Notes under the pieces: model-generated | Databases searched by the model: none | What the model saw: the letters and a program-made list of their open reading frames with translations, nothing else | Told to the model about the DNA's origin: nothing | Translations under genes and position numbers: made by a program | Part shown: in pieces, positions 42,723 through 50,814 of the stretch | How the letters are laid out: the number at the start of each line of letters is the position of its first letter | Position numbering within the stretch: the stretch's first letter is position 1 | Assembly: GCF_001278115.1 (NCBI RefSeq) | Contig: NZ_LIYD01000005.1 | Location: forward strand, 3,251,717 to 3,315,716 | Length of the DNA: 64,000 nt | Direction: 5' to 3' | Source of the DNA: Flavobacterium akiainvivens | Lineage (GTDB): Bacteria; Bacteroidota; Bacteroidia; Flavobacteriales; Flavobacteriaceae

Positions 42723-42730
42723 TATATTTG
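42723..42730 (+). promoter_or_regulatory. -7 box of Fic antitoxin gene
   Basis: TATATTTG, fits TAnnTTTG exactly. It lies inside the frame opened by GTG 42708, so the start must be at or after 42735. This suggests a nearly leaderless message from GTG 42735. Confidence 0.55.
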
Positions 42731-42734
42731 GATT

Positions 42735-42902
42735 GTGAAAAAAGAACCTTTATATAAGCGTTTTGGAGAGTCGAGGTCTGTAGAACAGATGTCGCGGTCT
42801 GCTATTGCTACTTTTAAAATAGAAAATATAGATGTGTCAGATGACATGATGCGTATTGCTATTGAGAAAGCAAAACAAAGGCTTAAAGCAGAGTCGAGAT
42901 AA
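42735..42902 (+). CDS. VbhA-like Fic antitoxin, convergent with fic
   Basis: 55 residues from GTG 42735, or 37 from ATG 42789. The segment AIATFKIENIDVSDDMMRIA holds T-F-K-I-E-N, a match to the [S/T]xxxE[G/N] inhibition motif of class I Fic antitoxins, and aligns by eye with the same place in VbhA (S-Q-R-L-E-G). A helix IEKAKQRLKAE follows. The glutamate would block the ATP site of Fic. In known class I modules the antitoxin gene precedes fic in one operon; here it is on the opposite strand and the two stop codons overlap by 20 bases. Confidence 0.6.
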   Translation: MKKEPLYKRFGESRSVEQMSRSAIATFKIENIDVSDDMMRIAIEKAKQRLKAESR

Positions 42903-43467
42903 CTTCCTGCATCAACTCATATTTTTTCAATCCACATTTTTGAACAGCCTCTATATATGTTTCAAAAAGGCCATCATTAATTTTTTCGAATTTTAAATCA
43001 TCATAGCCCTGTTGCTGAACCATTAAGTTGGCCAATAGCCTGCTTGCCCTGCCATTTCCTTCTCTAAAGGGGTGAATAAACAATAGTTCTCCATGCACTT
43101 TGGCAACATTTATTATCAATTCCTCTTTTGAATTATAAATGCGTGGAAGCTTATTAAATATATCTTTGTCAAATTCTGCCATGCTGGCCTCAAGAAATCT
43201 TGCAGGAGGAAATGAAAATCCTGCCTTGCTGATGTTTACCTGCCTGTATTTTCCGGCAAATGAATAGAGATGGCCAAAAATAAGCGTATGAATTTTACAG
43301 ATGTAACCGGTATTGAAAACGGTAGATGTTGTGAGTTCGTCATATAAAACCGCTTCAGCATATATAAACCCGTTAAGCTCTGCCTGTGCAATTTCTTGCT
43401 CAGTTTTTAAGTTTAACAAATTTGGCAGTATTTCCTGCTCATTTGGGTCTGATGCATACTTATTCAT
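42883..43467 (-). CDS. fic: Fic-domain AMP-transferase
   Basis: 194 residues from ATG 43467. Fic core with catalytic motif HPFREGNGRASR at about 131-142 and the fold sequence YICKIHTLIFGHLYSFAGKYRQVNISK, so all catalytic residues are present. Fic enzymes transfer AMP from ATP to target hydroxyls; toxin FicT members modify gyrase and topoisomerase IV. No intramolecular inhibition helix of class II is apparent in front of the core, consistent with a separate class I antitoxin. It is 11 bases behind the FeoB-associated gene, on the same strand, and could be read from the feo promoter. Confidence 0.92.
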   Translation of the reverse strand: MNKYASDPNEQEILPNLLNLKTEQEIAQAELNGFIYAEAVLYDELTTSTVFNTGYICKIHTLIFGHLYSFAGKYRQVNISKAGFSFPPARFLEASMAEFDKDIFNKLPRIYNSKEELIINVAKVHGELLFIHPFREGNGRASRLLANLMVQQQGYDDLKFEKINDGLFETYIEAVQKCGLKKYELMQEVISTLL

Positions 43468-43478
43468 AATCAGGCTGT

Positions 43479-43601
43479 TCAATGGCAACCGCAGTCATCG
43501 CCACAGCCGGCTTTCTTTTTCTTTTTAAAGAAAAACTTCTTAACCAGCCAGGCAGCTGCTACGGCTACAATTGCATATGCTATAATTTGTTGTATATCCA
43601 T
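43479..43601 (-). CDS. FeoB-associated Cys-rich membrane protein
   Basis: 40 residues, read by eye. One membrane helix (IIAYAIVAVAAAWLV), a lysine-rich stretch (KKFFFKKKKKAG), then CGDDCGCH: four-residue-spaced cysteines and a His fit a metal-binding tail. It starts with an ATG overlapping the stop of the barrel gene by one base (TAATG). Matches the small 'FeoB-associated Cys-rich membrane protein' family of Bacteroidota in size, motif and place; it probably assists ferrous iron handling. Confidence 0.85.
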   Translation of the reverse strand: MDIQQIIAYAIVAVAAAWLVKKFFFKKKKKAGCGDDCGCH

Positions 43602-44422
43602 TAAAAATAAAATCCGGCCCCAAGGGACACAAAGTTATAATTAGGCCCTGCAATTTCAAGGTGCTCAAACCCCAGCGATAAAAAGAAATTTTTACTGTGG
43701 CGTTTAATCTCTGCCTCATAAGCGTGCACGCGCTCTTTATTTATATGAGAAAACGTAGCACCCGCAGCAAGGCTTATGCGCTTCTTAAAAAAATATTCGG
43801 CGTTAAGGCCGTAGCTTATACCGGCCCGGTTTACACCGCTGCCCACAAAGCCTGCACCCAGCGTCCAGCCCAGGTTAAAACGCTCAAGGCGAATACGGTC
43901 GTATGCAAAGTTAAAGTAAAAAACCGAGAGGTTGTCATGTGTATTTTCGCCTATTTGTTTCTCCAGAATCTGATAGTAATCAGTAGTAAAGTAAAAATAG
44001 CGCCACGGCCTTATTTTAGCCTCAAGGTGGTTGCCATATAGCGCGCCATAACCATACAGAAACTTGTTTTTAACATCAAACCTAAAGGCATCTTTAACAA
44101 GGCTGTCGCCTTCAAACGGGCGGTAATAGTTGCCCGTTTCGGTATATTGATACGGGTGGTGGGTAAGTACATTCCGGCTCAGGTGCGGTTCTTCGTCATA
44201 ATAGCCCACAGCCCCCCAGTAGCCCACCATCAACACATAATCTACAAAGGCAAAAAACAGCGTACCTTCTATCGATTCTTCGTCAATCTCATTGCCGGAA
44301 TCGTTGTCATCGTCATCGCTTTTACTGCTGTTCAGGGTCTCTTTAGAAGTTTCTATTTTGTTTTGGGCAACCATCAGGTAGGGCAGGCAGCACAAAGCCA
44401 CCGCCAGCAGGGTTTTCTTCAT
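43601..44422 (-). CDS. Outer-membrane protein in the feo operon
   Basis: 273 residues from ATG 44422. Signal peptide MKKTLLAVALCCLPYLMVAQ, a very acidic segment (SKSDDDDNDSGNEIDEESIE), then about ten amphipathic strands ending FVSLGAGFYF, as for a porin-like barrel. Ten bases after feoB, so co-expressed. The acidic stretch could attract Fe2+ to the outer membrane; inferred. No named family. Confidence 0.82.
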   Translation of the reverse strand: MKKTLLAVALCCLPYLMVAQNKIETSKETLNSSKSDDDDNDSGNEIDEESIEGTLFFAFVDYVLMVGYWGAVGYYDEEPHLSRNVLTHHPYQYTETGNYYRPFEGDSLVKDAFRFDVKNKFLYGYGALYGNHLEAKIRPWRYFYFTTDYYQILEKQIGENTHDNLSVFYFNFAYDRIRLERFNLGWTLGAGFVGSGVNRAGISYGLNAEYFFKKRISLAAGATFSHINKERVHAYEAEIKRHSKNFFLSLGFEHLEIAGPNYNFVSLGAGFYF

Positions 44423-44432
44423 AAGGCGATTT

Positions 44433-46538
44433 TTACTGTAACAGCTGGAAGGCAATAAGCGATGCCAGGTAAGCAATACCGCTCATAAACACAAGCTGCA
44501 CCACAGGCCATTTCCAGGAGTTGGTTTCTTTCTTTACAATGGCAAGTGTGCTAATACACTGCATTGCTAAAGCATAAAACAGCAATAATGATGCCCCTGT
44601 TGCAAAATTGAAGGTTTTTTCTTTAGTAACCGGGTTAATTTCGGCTTCCATACGGCTGCGTATGGTGTTCTCGTCCTCGCCTGAGCTGCCTATGTTGTAA
44701 ATGGTGGCCAGTGTGCCCACAAATACCTCACGAGCTGCGAAAGACGATACTATGGCAATGCCTATTTTCCAGTCATAGCCCAGCGGTTTTATAACCGGCT
44801 CTATGGCGTGGCCCATAATACCTATGTAGCTGTTTTCAAGCTGGTATGAGGCTACTTTATCGGCAAGTTCGTTTTCAGGCAGGCTTTGGCTTTCGGGCTG
44901 GGCGGTAACAATTTCCTCGGCATTATTAAAATCATCACCCGGACCGTGAGAGCCAAGGAACCATATAAGTATGCTCAGCGCCAAAATTATTTTACCGGCA
45001 CCCACCACAAACGCTTTTGTTTTTTCAAGCACGTTAATGGCTACGTTTTTAAACATAGGCACTTTGTAGTTGGGCATTTCGGCCACAAAAAAGGTCTTGA
45101 ATTTACGGTCTAATACTTTGTTTAATATCCATGCCGAAAGTATAGCCATAGCAAAACCCAGCATGTACAGCAGCATAAGCGTAAGCCCCTGCAGGTTAAA
45201 AATGCCCAGCACATAACGCTCGGGTATTATAAGCGAAATAAGTATGGTATACACCGGCAAACGGGCCGAACACGTAGTAAACGGTGTAACCAGTATAGTG
45301 ATGAGCCTTTCGCGCCAGTTTTCTATATTTCGTGCTGCCATAATAGCCGGTATGGCACAGGCCGTGCCCGATATAAGCGGCACCACGCTCTTTCCGTTAA
45401 GGCCAAAGCGTTTCATTATGTGGTCCATTAAAAACACCACACGGCTCATGTAGCCTGATTCTTCAAGTAACGATATAAACAGGAACAGGAAGGCAATTTG
45501 GGGTATAAATATTACCACGCCGCCTATTCCGGGAATAATACCCTGCGCAACAAGGTCGGTCAGCTTACCGGGTGGCATACTGTCCTGAACCCAGGTGGCC
45601 AGGCCGGCAAAGGTTTCATCAATCCAGTCCATGGGTATGCTGCTCCACGAAAAAATCGACTGGAAAATAAGCATCAGTACACAAAAGAAAATGGCATAGC
45701 CCCACACCTGGTGGGTTAGCACCCTGTCCAGCTTTGCGCGGAGGTCTTTTGCAGCCGTTGTATCTATGGTTTGGCCTATCTTAAGGGTGTCGTTAATAAA
45801 CTGGTAGCGCTTTACGGTTTCCTTTTGTTGCAGGCGCTTTAGCTCCGACTTTGTTTTGGTGAATGAAGTGCCCTGAAGCTCCTTCATGTCTATAATGCCA
45901 AAGTTGGCATCTTGTGTAATTACCAGCCACAGCTTGTACAGCAGCTGCTGCGGAAAGGTTTTGCGCAGGCTGCCAAAATACTCCGGGTCTATAGACGATG
46001 CATTAAGGCAGGGCTCTGTATTAAGATGGGTGTAGTTTACAATAAGGTCCTTAAGGTGGTCCATGCCGGTACCCTTGCGCGAGCTTACCAGTGCAATGCG
46101 GGTTTTAAGGTGCTCTTCAAGATAAGGCACATCCAGGGTAATGCCCTTTTTTTCCATACGGTCGCTCATGTTAATTACGAGTATGGTGGGTATTTCAAGG
46201 TCTTTTATCTGGGTAAAAAGCAACAGGTTGCGCTTTAGGTTTTCCACCTCGGTAACCACAACGGCCACATCCGGGAAATCCTTGTCGTTTTTGTTCATCA
46301 GCAGCTCAATCACCACATTCTCATCCATAGAGCTGGCGTTGAGGCTGTAAGTGCCGGGCAGGTCGAGCACGGCGCCTTTAATGTTGTTGGGTAGTTTGCA
46401 GGTGCCGGCCTTGCGTTCTACAGTAATACCGGGGTAGTTGCCCACCTGCTGGTTAAGCCCCGTTAACTGGTTAAATACTGATGTTTTCCCTACGTTAGGG
46501 TTGCCTATAAGGGCTATTTTAATTGTAGAACCGGCCAT
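44433..46538 (-). CDS. feoB: Ferrous iron transport protein B
   Basis: 701 residues, the main Fe2+ importer of the inner membrane. G domain: GNPNVGKTSVFNQL (G1, residues 11-24), YPGITVERK (switch I), LDLPGTYSL (G3) and INMSDRM (G4). Then a helical spacer and a membrane domain of 8-9 helices with two 'Gate' regions (PGIGGVVIFIPQIAFLFLFISLLEESGYMSRVVFLMD; FTTCSARLPVYTI). Complete. feoA lies 6 bases upstream. Confidence 0.97.
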   Translation of the reverse strand: MAGSTIKIALIGNPNVGKTSVFNQLTGLNQQVGNYPGITVERKAGTCKLPNNIKGAVLDLPGTYSLNASSMDENVVIELLMNKNDKDFPDVAVVVTEVENLKRNLLLFTQIKDLEIPTILVINMSDRMEKKGITLDVPYLEEHLKTRIALVSSRKGTGMDHLKDLIVNYTHLNTEPCLNASSIDPEYFGSLRKTFPQQLLYKLWLVITQDANFGIIDMKELQGTSFTKTKSELKRLQQKETVKRYQFINDTLKIGQTIDTTAAKDLRAKLDRVLTHQVWGYAIFFCVLMLIFQSIFSWSSIPMDWIDETFAGLATWVQDSMPPGKLTDLVAQGIIPGIGGVVIFIPQIAFLFLFISLLEESGYMSRVVFLMDHIMKRFGLNGKSVVPLISGTACAIPAIMAARNIENWRERLITILVTPFTTCSARLPVYTILISLIIPERYVLGIFNLQGLTLMLLYMLGFAMAILSAWILNKVLDRKFKTFFVAEMPNYKVPMFKNVAINVLEKTKAFVVGAGKIILALSILIWFLGSHGPGDDFNNAEEIVTAQPESQSLPENELADKVASYQLENSYIGIMGHAIEPVIKPLGYDWKIGIAIVSSFAAREVFVGTLATIYNIGSSGEDENTIRSRMEAEINPVTKEKTFNFATGASLLLFYALAMQCISTLAIVKKETNSWKWPVVQLVFMSGIAYLASLIAFQLLQ

Positions 46539-46544
46539 TAAATA

Positions 46545-46778
46545 CTATTCCGTTACCAGGATAACGTCTATTTCGGCGGCAGTCTCAAGGCGTATGGCCA
46601 CATGGCTGTCGCTCACATTAATATAAATAGGGTCGCCCATGGGGGCAATTTGCAAAAGCTGCACCTCATTGCCCGGCAGGCAGCCCATTTCCAGCAACTT
46701 TAGCGGAATGGCATCCGTATTAAAATCGGTTATTATGGCTTTCTGGCCTTTTTTAAGGGCGGCAAGGGTGGTTTTCAA
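46545..46778 (-). CDS. feoA: FeoA SH3-like accessory protein
   Basis: 77 residues, TTG start (no in-frame ATG). SH3-like FeoA fold: LKKGQKAIITDFNTDAIPLKLLEMGCLPGNEVQLLQIAPMGDPIYINVSDSHVAIRLETA. It stimulates FeoB at the cytoplasmic face. Directly before feoB and behind an iron-box promoter. Confidence 0.95.
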   Translation of the reverse strand: MKTTLAALKKGQKAIITDFNTDAIPLKLLEMGCLPGNEVQLLQIAPMGDPIYINVSDSHVAIRLETAAEIDVILVTE

Positions 46779-46782
46779 CTTT

Positions 46783-46801
46783 ATTTAGAATCATTTTAGA
46801 T
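46783..46801. promoter_or_regulatory. Fur/DtxR-like box on the feoAB start site
   Basis: ATTTAGAAT-C-ATTTTAGAT, a 9-1-9 palindrome with two mismatches. It abuts the -7 box and covers the expected start of transcription, the ideal place for repression. Same sequence type as 14135-14153. Confidence 0.65.
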
Positions 46802-46803
46802 TA

Positions 46804-46811
46804 CAAAAGTA
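46804..46811 (-). promoter_or_regulatory. -7 box of feoAB
   Basis: TACTTTTG on the minus strand, 25 bases before feoA; the iron box lies between it and the gene. Confidence 0.65.
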
Positions 46812-46863
46812 ACAATAAAAGCGGTATAAGTTATATTTTAATGCTTCTTTTTGATAATTAGCC

Positions 46864-47550
46864 CTACTGCTCCCTCAGCCACTTAATATCTTCCAGCAGC
46901 TGGGTTACGTTTTTTTCGCCTTCTGCAAGGCTGTCGCGGTTGGTACCGTTATAAAACCCGCGAATACGCCCTTTTTTGTCTACCAGTATAAAGTTTTCGG
47001 TGTGCACCATATCATACAGGTCGGCAGCATCGTTGGTTTCTACAGCCAGGTAGCTCTTTCGGGCAATGCCAAAAATATCGCGCTTGTTGCCGGTAACCAG
47101 GTTCCACTTGCCATCTATGGCGCCTTTTTCGGTAGCATAGCGGCGCAGCACGGGCACGCTGTCAATATCGGGTGTAACCGAGTGCGATAGCAGCATAACA
47201 TCGGGCATATCTTTAATTTGCCCCTGTAGCCAAGTCATATTATCGGTCATTATGGGGCAAATGGTCTGGCACTTTGTAAAGAAAAAATCGGCTACATAAA
47301 TCTTGCCTTCATAGTCTTTTTCGGTAATAACCTTTCCGTTCTGGTTTATAAAGCTAAAAGGCGCTATGCGGTGCTTGGTGCCCACATCCTGCACGGTGCT
47401 GTCTACCAGCTTTGGGTTAACATCTATGGGGCTGTATACCTTAAGGTCTTTTTGCGGCGTAAGAAATTTAATAGCAAGTATTAAAAAGGCTATAGAAATT
47501 ACCACCAGCGTGCCTATTATTAGCCTGTATTTTTTTATGAAAGATGCCAT
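46864..47550 (-). CDS. SCO1/SenC copper chaperone protein
   Basis: 228 residues from ATG 47550. N-terminal membrane anchor (about 8-28), then a thioredoxin-like domain with the copper site CQTIC (two Cys) and a His in DMVHTENFILVD. SCO proteins deliver copper to, or reduce, the CuA centre of cytochrome oxidase in the periplasm. No oxidase gene is in the window. Confidence 0.93.
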   Translation of the reverse strand: MASFIKKYRLIIGTLVVISIAFLILAIKFLTPQKDLKVYSPIDVNPKLVDSTVQDVGTKHRIAPFSFINQNGKVITEKDYEGKIYVADFFFTKCQTICPIMTDNMTWLQGQIKDMPDVMLLSHSVTPDIDSVPVLRRYATEKGAIDGKWNLVTGNKRDIFGIARKSYLAVETNDAADLYDMVHTENFILVDKKGRIRGFYNGTNRDSLAEGEKNVTQLLEDIKWLREQ

Positions 47551-47565
47551 TGCAATAAATTTTAG

Positions 47566-47573
47566 CAAATGTA
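47566..47573 (-). promoter_or_regulatory. -7 box of SCO gene
   Basis: TACATTTG on the minus strand, 15 bases before ATG 47550. Confidence 0.5.
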
Positions 47574-47701
47574 CAACGCAACAGGCTAAAAAGGGTTTGT
47601 TAAGGCTGTTAAAGATTTATCCCGGTGCTTTTTATTGATAATACTGCAACCAAACTGTAACAATTTAACACATCGTCAGACTGATTTTAAAGAAGGTAGA
47701 C

Positions 47702-47709
47702 TATATTTG
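47702..47709 (+). promoter_or_regulatory. -7 box of M13 peptidase gene
   Basis: TATATTTG, 26 bases before ATG 47736. Confidence 0.55.
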
Positions 47710-47735
47710 TTACTTTGTTTTTAAAAATATTAAAC

Positions 47736-49781
47736 ATGAAACTAAACAACAATGCTAAATATGCCCTTGCTGCCCTGTTTATGGCAGGTGGTTTGAGCTA
47801 TGCACAGCAAAGGCCCGGCATTAATATCCAGTACATGGATAAGAGCGTTAAACCCGGCGACGACTTTTTTCGTTATGTAAACGGGTCGTGGGTAGACAAG
47901 ACCGAAATACCGTCTGACAAAACCCGTTGGGGCAGCTTTGACGAGCTTCGCGAAAACACAAATAAAGACGCACTTGAAATACTAAAAGAGGCTGCGGCCA
48001 ATAAAAGCCTTTCGGCTACCAGCGATGAAGGCAAGGCGGCTAACCTGTATAAAACCATTATGGATACCGTGGCCCGTAACAAGGCCGGTATAACCCCGCT
48101 TAAGCCTTACCTTAAAAAAATAGACAACGTTAAGGATTTAAAATCGCTTGAGGCGTTGCTTATAGATATGGAAGATGAGGGTGGCCTTGCCCTTGTGGGT
48201 ATTTATATAGGTGCCGATGCCCAGGACAGTAATAAAAACGTGGTATATCTTGCACCGGGCCGCCTTGGCCTTCCGGACAGGGAATACTACACCGGTACCG
48301 ATGCCGACAGCCAGGAAAAACGCGCCAAGTATGAAGCCCACGTGGCCCGCATGCTGCAATACCTGGGTTACAAGCAGGCAGAAAGCACCACACTTGCCAA
48401 AAAAATACTTGCCCTTGAGGTAAGCCTGGCCGAGCCAATGCTGGACAGGGTTGAAAGCCGTGACGACCGCAAAACTTATAACCCAATGACGGTGGCTGAG
48501 CTTCAAAAGCTGGCTCCGGCACTAAACTGGGCTAATTTTCTTAAAGGTGTAGGCCTGGGCAAAGTAAGCAATGTTGTAATAATGCAGCCACGCTACATGG
48601 AGGCGCTTAATACCATACTTAAAAAAGACGATATGGCAACCATGAAAGCGTTCCTTAAATGGAGCCTGCTGCGCCGCAGCGCCGGGTTGCTTAGCACTGA
48701 TGTTGAAATGGCAAACTGGGAGTTTTACAACAAAACCCTTCGTGGTGCCATACAGCCTGAATCGCGCGATAAGAGTGCCCTGCAAACGGTAAACGGTACT
48801 GTGGGCGAAGCACTTGGCAAGCTGTATGTAGCCAAGAAATTTCCGCCGGAAGCTAAGGCCAAGGCAGAAGATATGATTAAAAACGTAATGCAGGCTTATG
48901 AAAACCGCATTAACCGCCTGCCATGGATGGCTAAAGGCACTAAAGAAAATGCCGTTAAAAAGCTGCGCAAGCTACAGGTTAAAATAGGATACCCTGATAA
49001 GTGGAAAGACTACAGCGCCCTTACCATTGTGGGGCCAGAAAAAGGAGGTTCTTATTTTGAGAACATGAAAAATGTTTATGCATGGAGCTGGAAAGAAGAT
49101 GTAGCTAAGCTTGACAAGCCTGTTGATAAAACAGAGTGGGGCATGGCACCGCAAATTGTAAACGCTTACTTTAACCCGTCTTATAACGAAATTGTGTTCC
49201 CGGCCGGTATACTACAGCCGCCGTTTTATGACTATCGTGCCGATGAGGCTGTAAACTATGGTGGTATTGGTGCCGTGATAGGCCACGAAATATCGCATGG
49301 TTTTGACGATAGTGGTTCGCGTTATAATGCCGATGGTAACCTTGTTAACTGGTGGAGCGATGAAGACCTTGAGAAGTTTACCGGCCTGGGCGATGCCCTT
49401 GCAGGCCAGTATAGCGCGCTACAGCCACTACCGGGTATATATGTAGACGGTAAGTTTACCCTTGGCGAAAACATAGGCGACCTTGGTGGTGTAAACGCTG
49501 CCCTTGAAGGCCTTAAGCTGCACCTTGCCGCACATGGCGATCCCGGTCTTATAGACGGTTACACGCCTCAGCAAAGGTTCTTTATATCATGGGCTACTAT
49601 ATGGCGGACAAAAATGCGCGATGAAGCCATTAAAAACCAGGTAAAGACAGACCCGCACTCTCCGGGTATGTACAGGGCTTTTGTGCCGCTGCAAAACGTA
49701 GACGAGTTCTATGATGCATTTGGCATAAAACCGGGCGATGCACTATATGTAGCGCCGGATAAAAGGGTTAAAATTTGGTAA
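47736..49781 (+). CDS. pepO: M13-family metallopeptidase (PepO-like)
   Basis: 681 residues from ATG 47736. Neprilysin/PepO type: signal peptide MKLNNNAKYALAALFMAGGLSYAQ, peptidase M13 N-domain (KPGDDFFRYVNGSWVDKTEIP), zinc motif HEISH (517-521), third ligand ENIGD at about 577 and the C-terminal FRAFVPLQNVDEFYDAF. An exported oligopeptidase that cleaves short peptides in the periplasm. Ends at a strong terminator. Confidence 0.95.
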   Translation: MKLNNNAKYALAALFMAGGLSYAQQRPGINIQYMDKSVKPGDDFFRYVNGSWVDKTEIPSDKTRWGSFDELRENTNKDALEILKEAAANKSLSATSDEGKAANLYKTIMDTVARNKAGITPLKPYLKKIDNVKDLKSLEALLIDMEDEGGLALVGIYIGADAQDSNKNVVYLAPGRLGLPDREYYTGTDADSQEKRAKYEAHVARMLQYLGYKQAESTTLAKKILALEVSLAEPMLDRVESRDDRKTYNPMTVAELQKLAPALNWANFLKGVGLGKVSNVVIMQPRYMEALNTILKKDDMATMKAFLKWSLLRRSAGLLSTDVEMANWEFYNKTLRGAIQPESRDKSALQTVNGTVGEALGKLYVAKKFPPEAKAKAEDMIKNVMQAYENRINRLPWMAKGTKENAVKKLRKLQVKIGYPDKWKDYSALTIVGPEKGGSYFENMKNVYAWSWKEDVAKLDKPVDKTEWGMAPQIVNAYFNPSYNEIVFPAGILQPPFYDYRADEAVNYGGIGAVIGHEISHGFDDSGSRYNADGNLVNWWSDEDLEKFTGLGDALAGQYSALQPLPGIYVDGKFTLGENIGDLGGVNAALEGLKLHLAAHGDPGLIDGYTPQQRFFISWATIWRTKMRDEAIKNQVKTDPHSPGMYRAFVPLQNVDEFYDAFGIKPGDALYVAPDKRVKIW

Positions 49782-49800
49782 AAACCTTAAAAAACTAAAG

Positions 49801-49838
49801 ATGCCTATACTGTTTTGCATAGTATAGGCATTTTTTTT
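49801..49838 (+). terminator. Terminator after M13 peptidase
   Basis: An 11-base perfect stem (ATGCCTATACT / AGTATAGGCAT) with a 9-base loop and eight T. Confidence 0.93.
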
Positions 49839-49862
49839 GAACAAAAAAACTAAAAAAGTGTT

Positions 49863-49883
49863 AATTGCGGAAAATCCGCAATT
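49863..49883. promoter_or_regulatory. Palindromic operator candidate of response-regulator gene
   Basis: AATTGCGGA - AAA - TCCGCAATT: a perfect 9-base inverted repeat with 3-base centre, ending 19 bases before the -7 box. This is the -33 region, so a bound protein would block or recruit RNA polymerase. Confidence 0.6.
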
Positions 49884-49902
49884 TTTTCTGACATTTATAG
49901 TA

Positions 49903-49910
49903 TAATTTTG
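49903..49910 (+). promoter_or_regulatory. -7 box of response-regulator gene
   Basis: TAATTTTG, 25 bases before the TTG start at 49936. Confidence 0.6.
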
Positions 49911-49935
49911 TTATGCAAAAAATAAACAGGACAAA

Positions 49936-50598
49936 TTGGCTAAACAATTACGCGTGCTTGCCATCGATGACCATGTTGCGGTTCTCGAAGGCTATCATTA
50001 TATGTTCATGAACCTCGATGACAGTTATGGAATTCCTCATTTTGAGAAAGCACACGACTGCAAATCAGGCCATGGGCTTATATCTGCCCACAAAGGCAGT
50101 TCCTTTGATATTGCACTTATAGATTACAGTATTCCTCGTTTTGAGGAAGAAAAAATGTACACCGGGCAGGACCTCGCCATGCTGGTGCGCAAAACCATGC
50201 CATCTTGCAAAATTGTAATGATGACCATGCACAAGGAAATAGATATTATTGCCGGCATTCTGGACAGCGTTAAGCCCGAAGGTTTTATAAACAAAAGCGA
50301 CTGTAATACAGATGAGCTTCTTGAAGCGTTTAAAAAAGTGCTCGACGGCGAAACGTTTTACAGCCGTGCCGTAGAAAATTACTTTAAGCGCCGCAACAAG
50401 GGCGTGGTGCTTGAAGATATAGATGTGCGCATTATACTCCTGCTGGCAAAAGGCATTAAAAACAAGAACCTTGAAAATTACATTCCGCTTAGCGGCAGCG
50501 CCATAGAAAAGCGCAAGTATAATATTAAACGTATACTTGAGGTTAAAGGCGATGATGAAGACCTGATAAACGAAGCCCGTAACCAGGGTTTTATATAA
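49936..50598 (+). CDS. Orphan response regulator
   Basis: 220 residues, TTG start. Receiver domain (1-125): acidic pair in LAIDDHVAVLEG, phospho-acceptor Asp in ALIDYSIPRF near 58, Thr/Ser in IVMMTMHK and Lys in GFINKSD. The C-terminal about 70 residues (VRIILLLAKGIKNKNLENYIPLSGSAIEKRKYNIKRILEV) look like a divergent LuxR/NarL-type helix-turn-helix. No histidine kinase beside it. Likely binds its own promoter palindrome. Confidence 0.9.
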   Translation: MAKQLRVLAIDDHVAVLEGYHYMFMNLDDSYGIPHFEKAHDCKSGHGLISAHKGSSFDIALIDYSIPRFEEEKMYTGQDLAMLVRKTMPSCKIVMMTMHKEIDIIAGILDSVKPEGFINKSDCNTDELLEAFKKVLDGETFYSRAVENYFKRRNKGVVLEDIDVRIILLLAKGIKNKNLENYIPLSGSAIEKRKYNIKRILEVKGDDEDLINEARNQGFI

Positions 50599-50642
50599 TA
50601 CTTACATCCAGCTAAGTTCTCTCTAAAAACAAATTGTTTTAT

Positions 50643-50684
50643 TCCGCCGTGTGTTCCCCCCTTTTTACATCGGCGGATTTTTTT
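50643..50684 (+). terminator. Terminator after response regulator
   Basis: TCCGCCG / CGGCGGA stem with a 21-base loop, followed by T7. Confidence 0.8.
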
Positions 50685-50787
50685 GTCTGTTATAGATATT
50701 GTCATAATGAGGTGTTATGTGTAACAATTTTTCAACAAAAAGTTGTTTTTGCACAGGTTAAAAACAAAATCCATAATTTTAATCTTA

Positions 50788-50795
50788 TATCTTTG
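50788..50795 (+). promoter_or_regulatory. -7 box of threonine dehydrogenase-like gene
   Basis: TATCTTTG, 19 bases before ATG 50815. It rules out the earlier start at 50743. Confidence 0.6.
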
Positions 50796-50814
50796 CAGCA
50801 ACAACACAACTAAC

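Noticed and set aside
42708..42734. GTG at 42708 as start of the Fic antitoxin
   Set aside because: It lies upstream of the TATATTTG -7 box; transcription would start after it.
24366..50598. Pairing the NtrY-like kinase (24.4 kb) with the orphan response regulator (49.9 kb)
   Set aside because: They are 24 kb apart, the regulator is not NtrX-like (no AAA+ domain), and nothing else links them.
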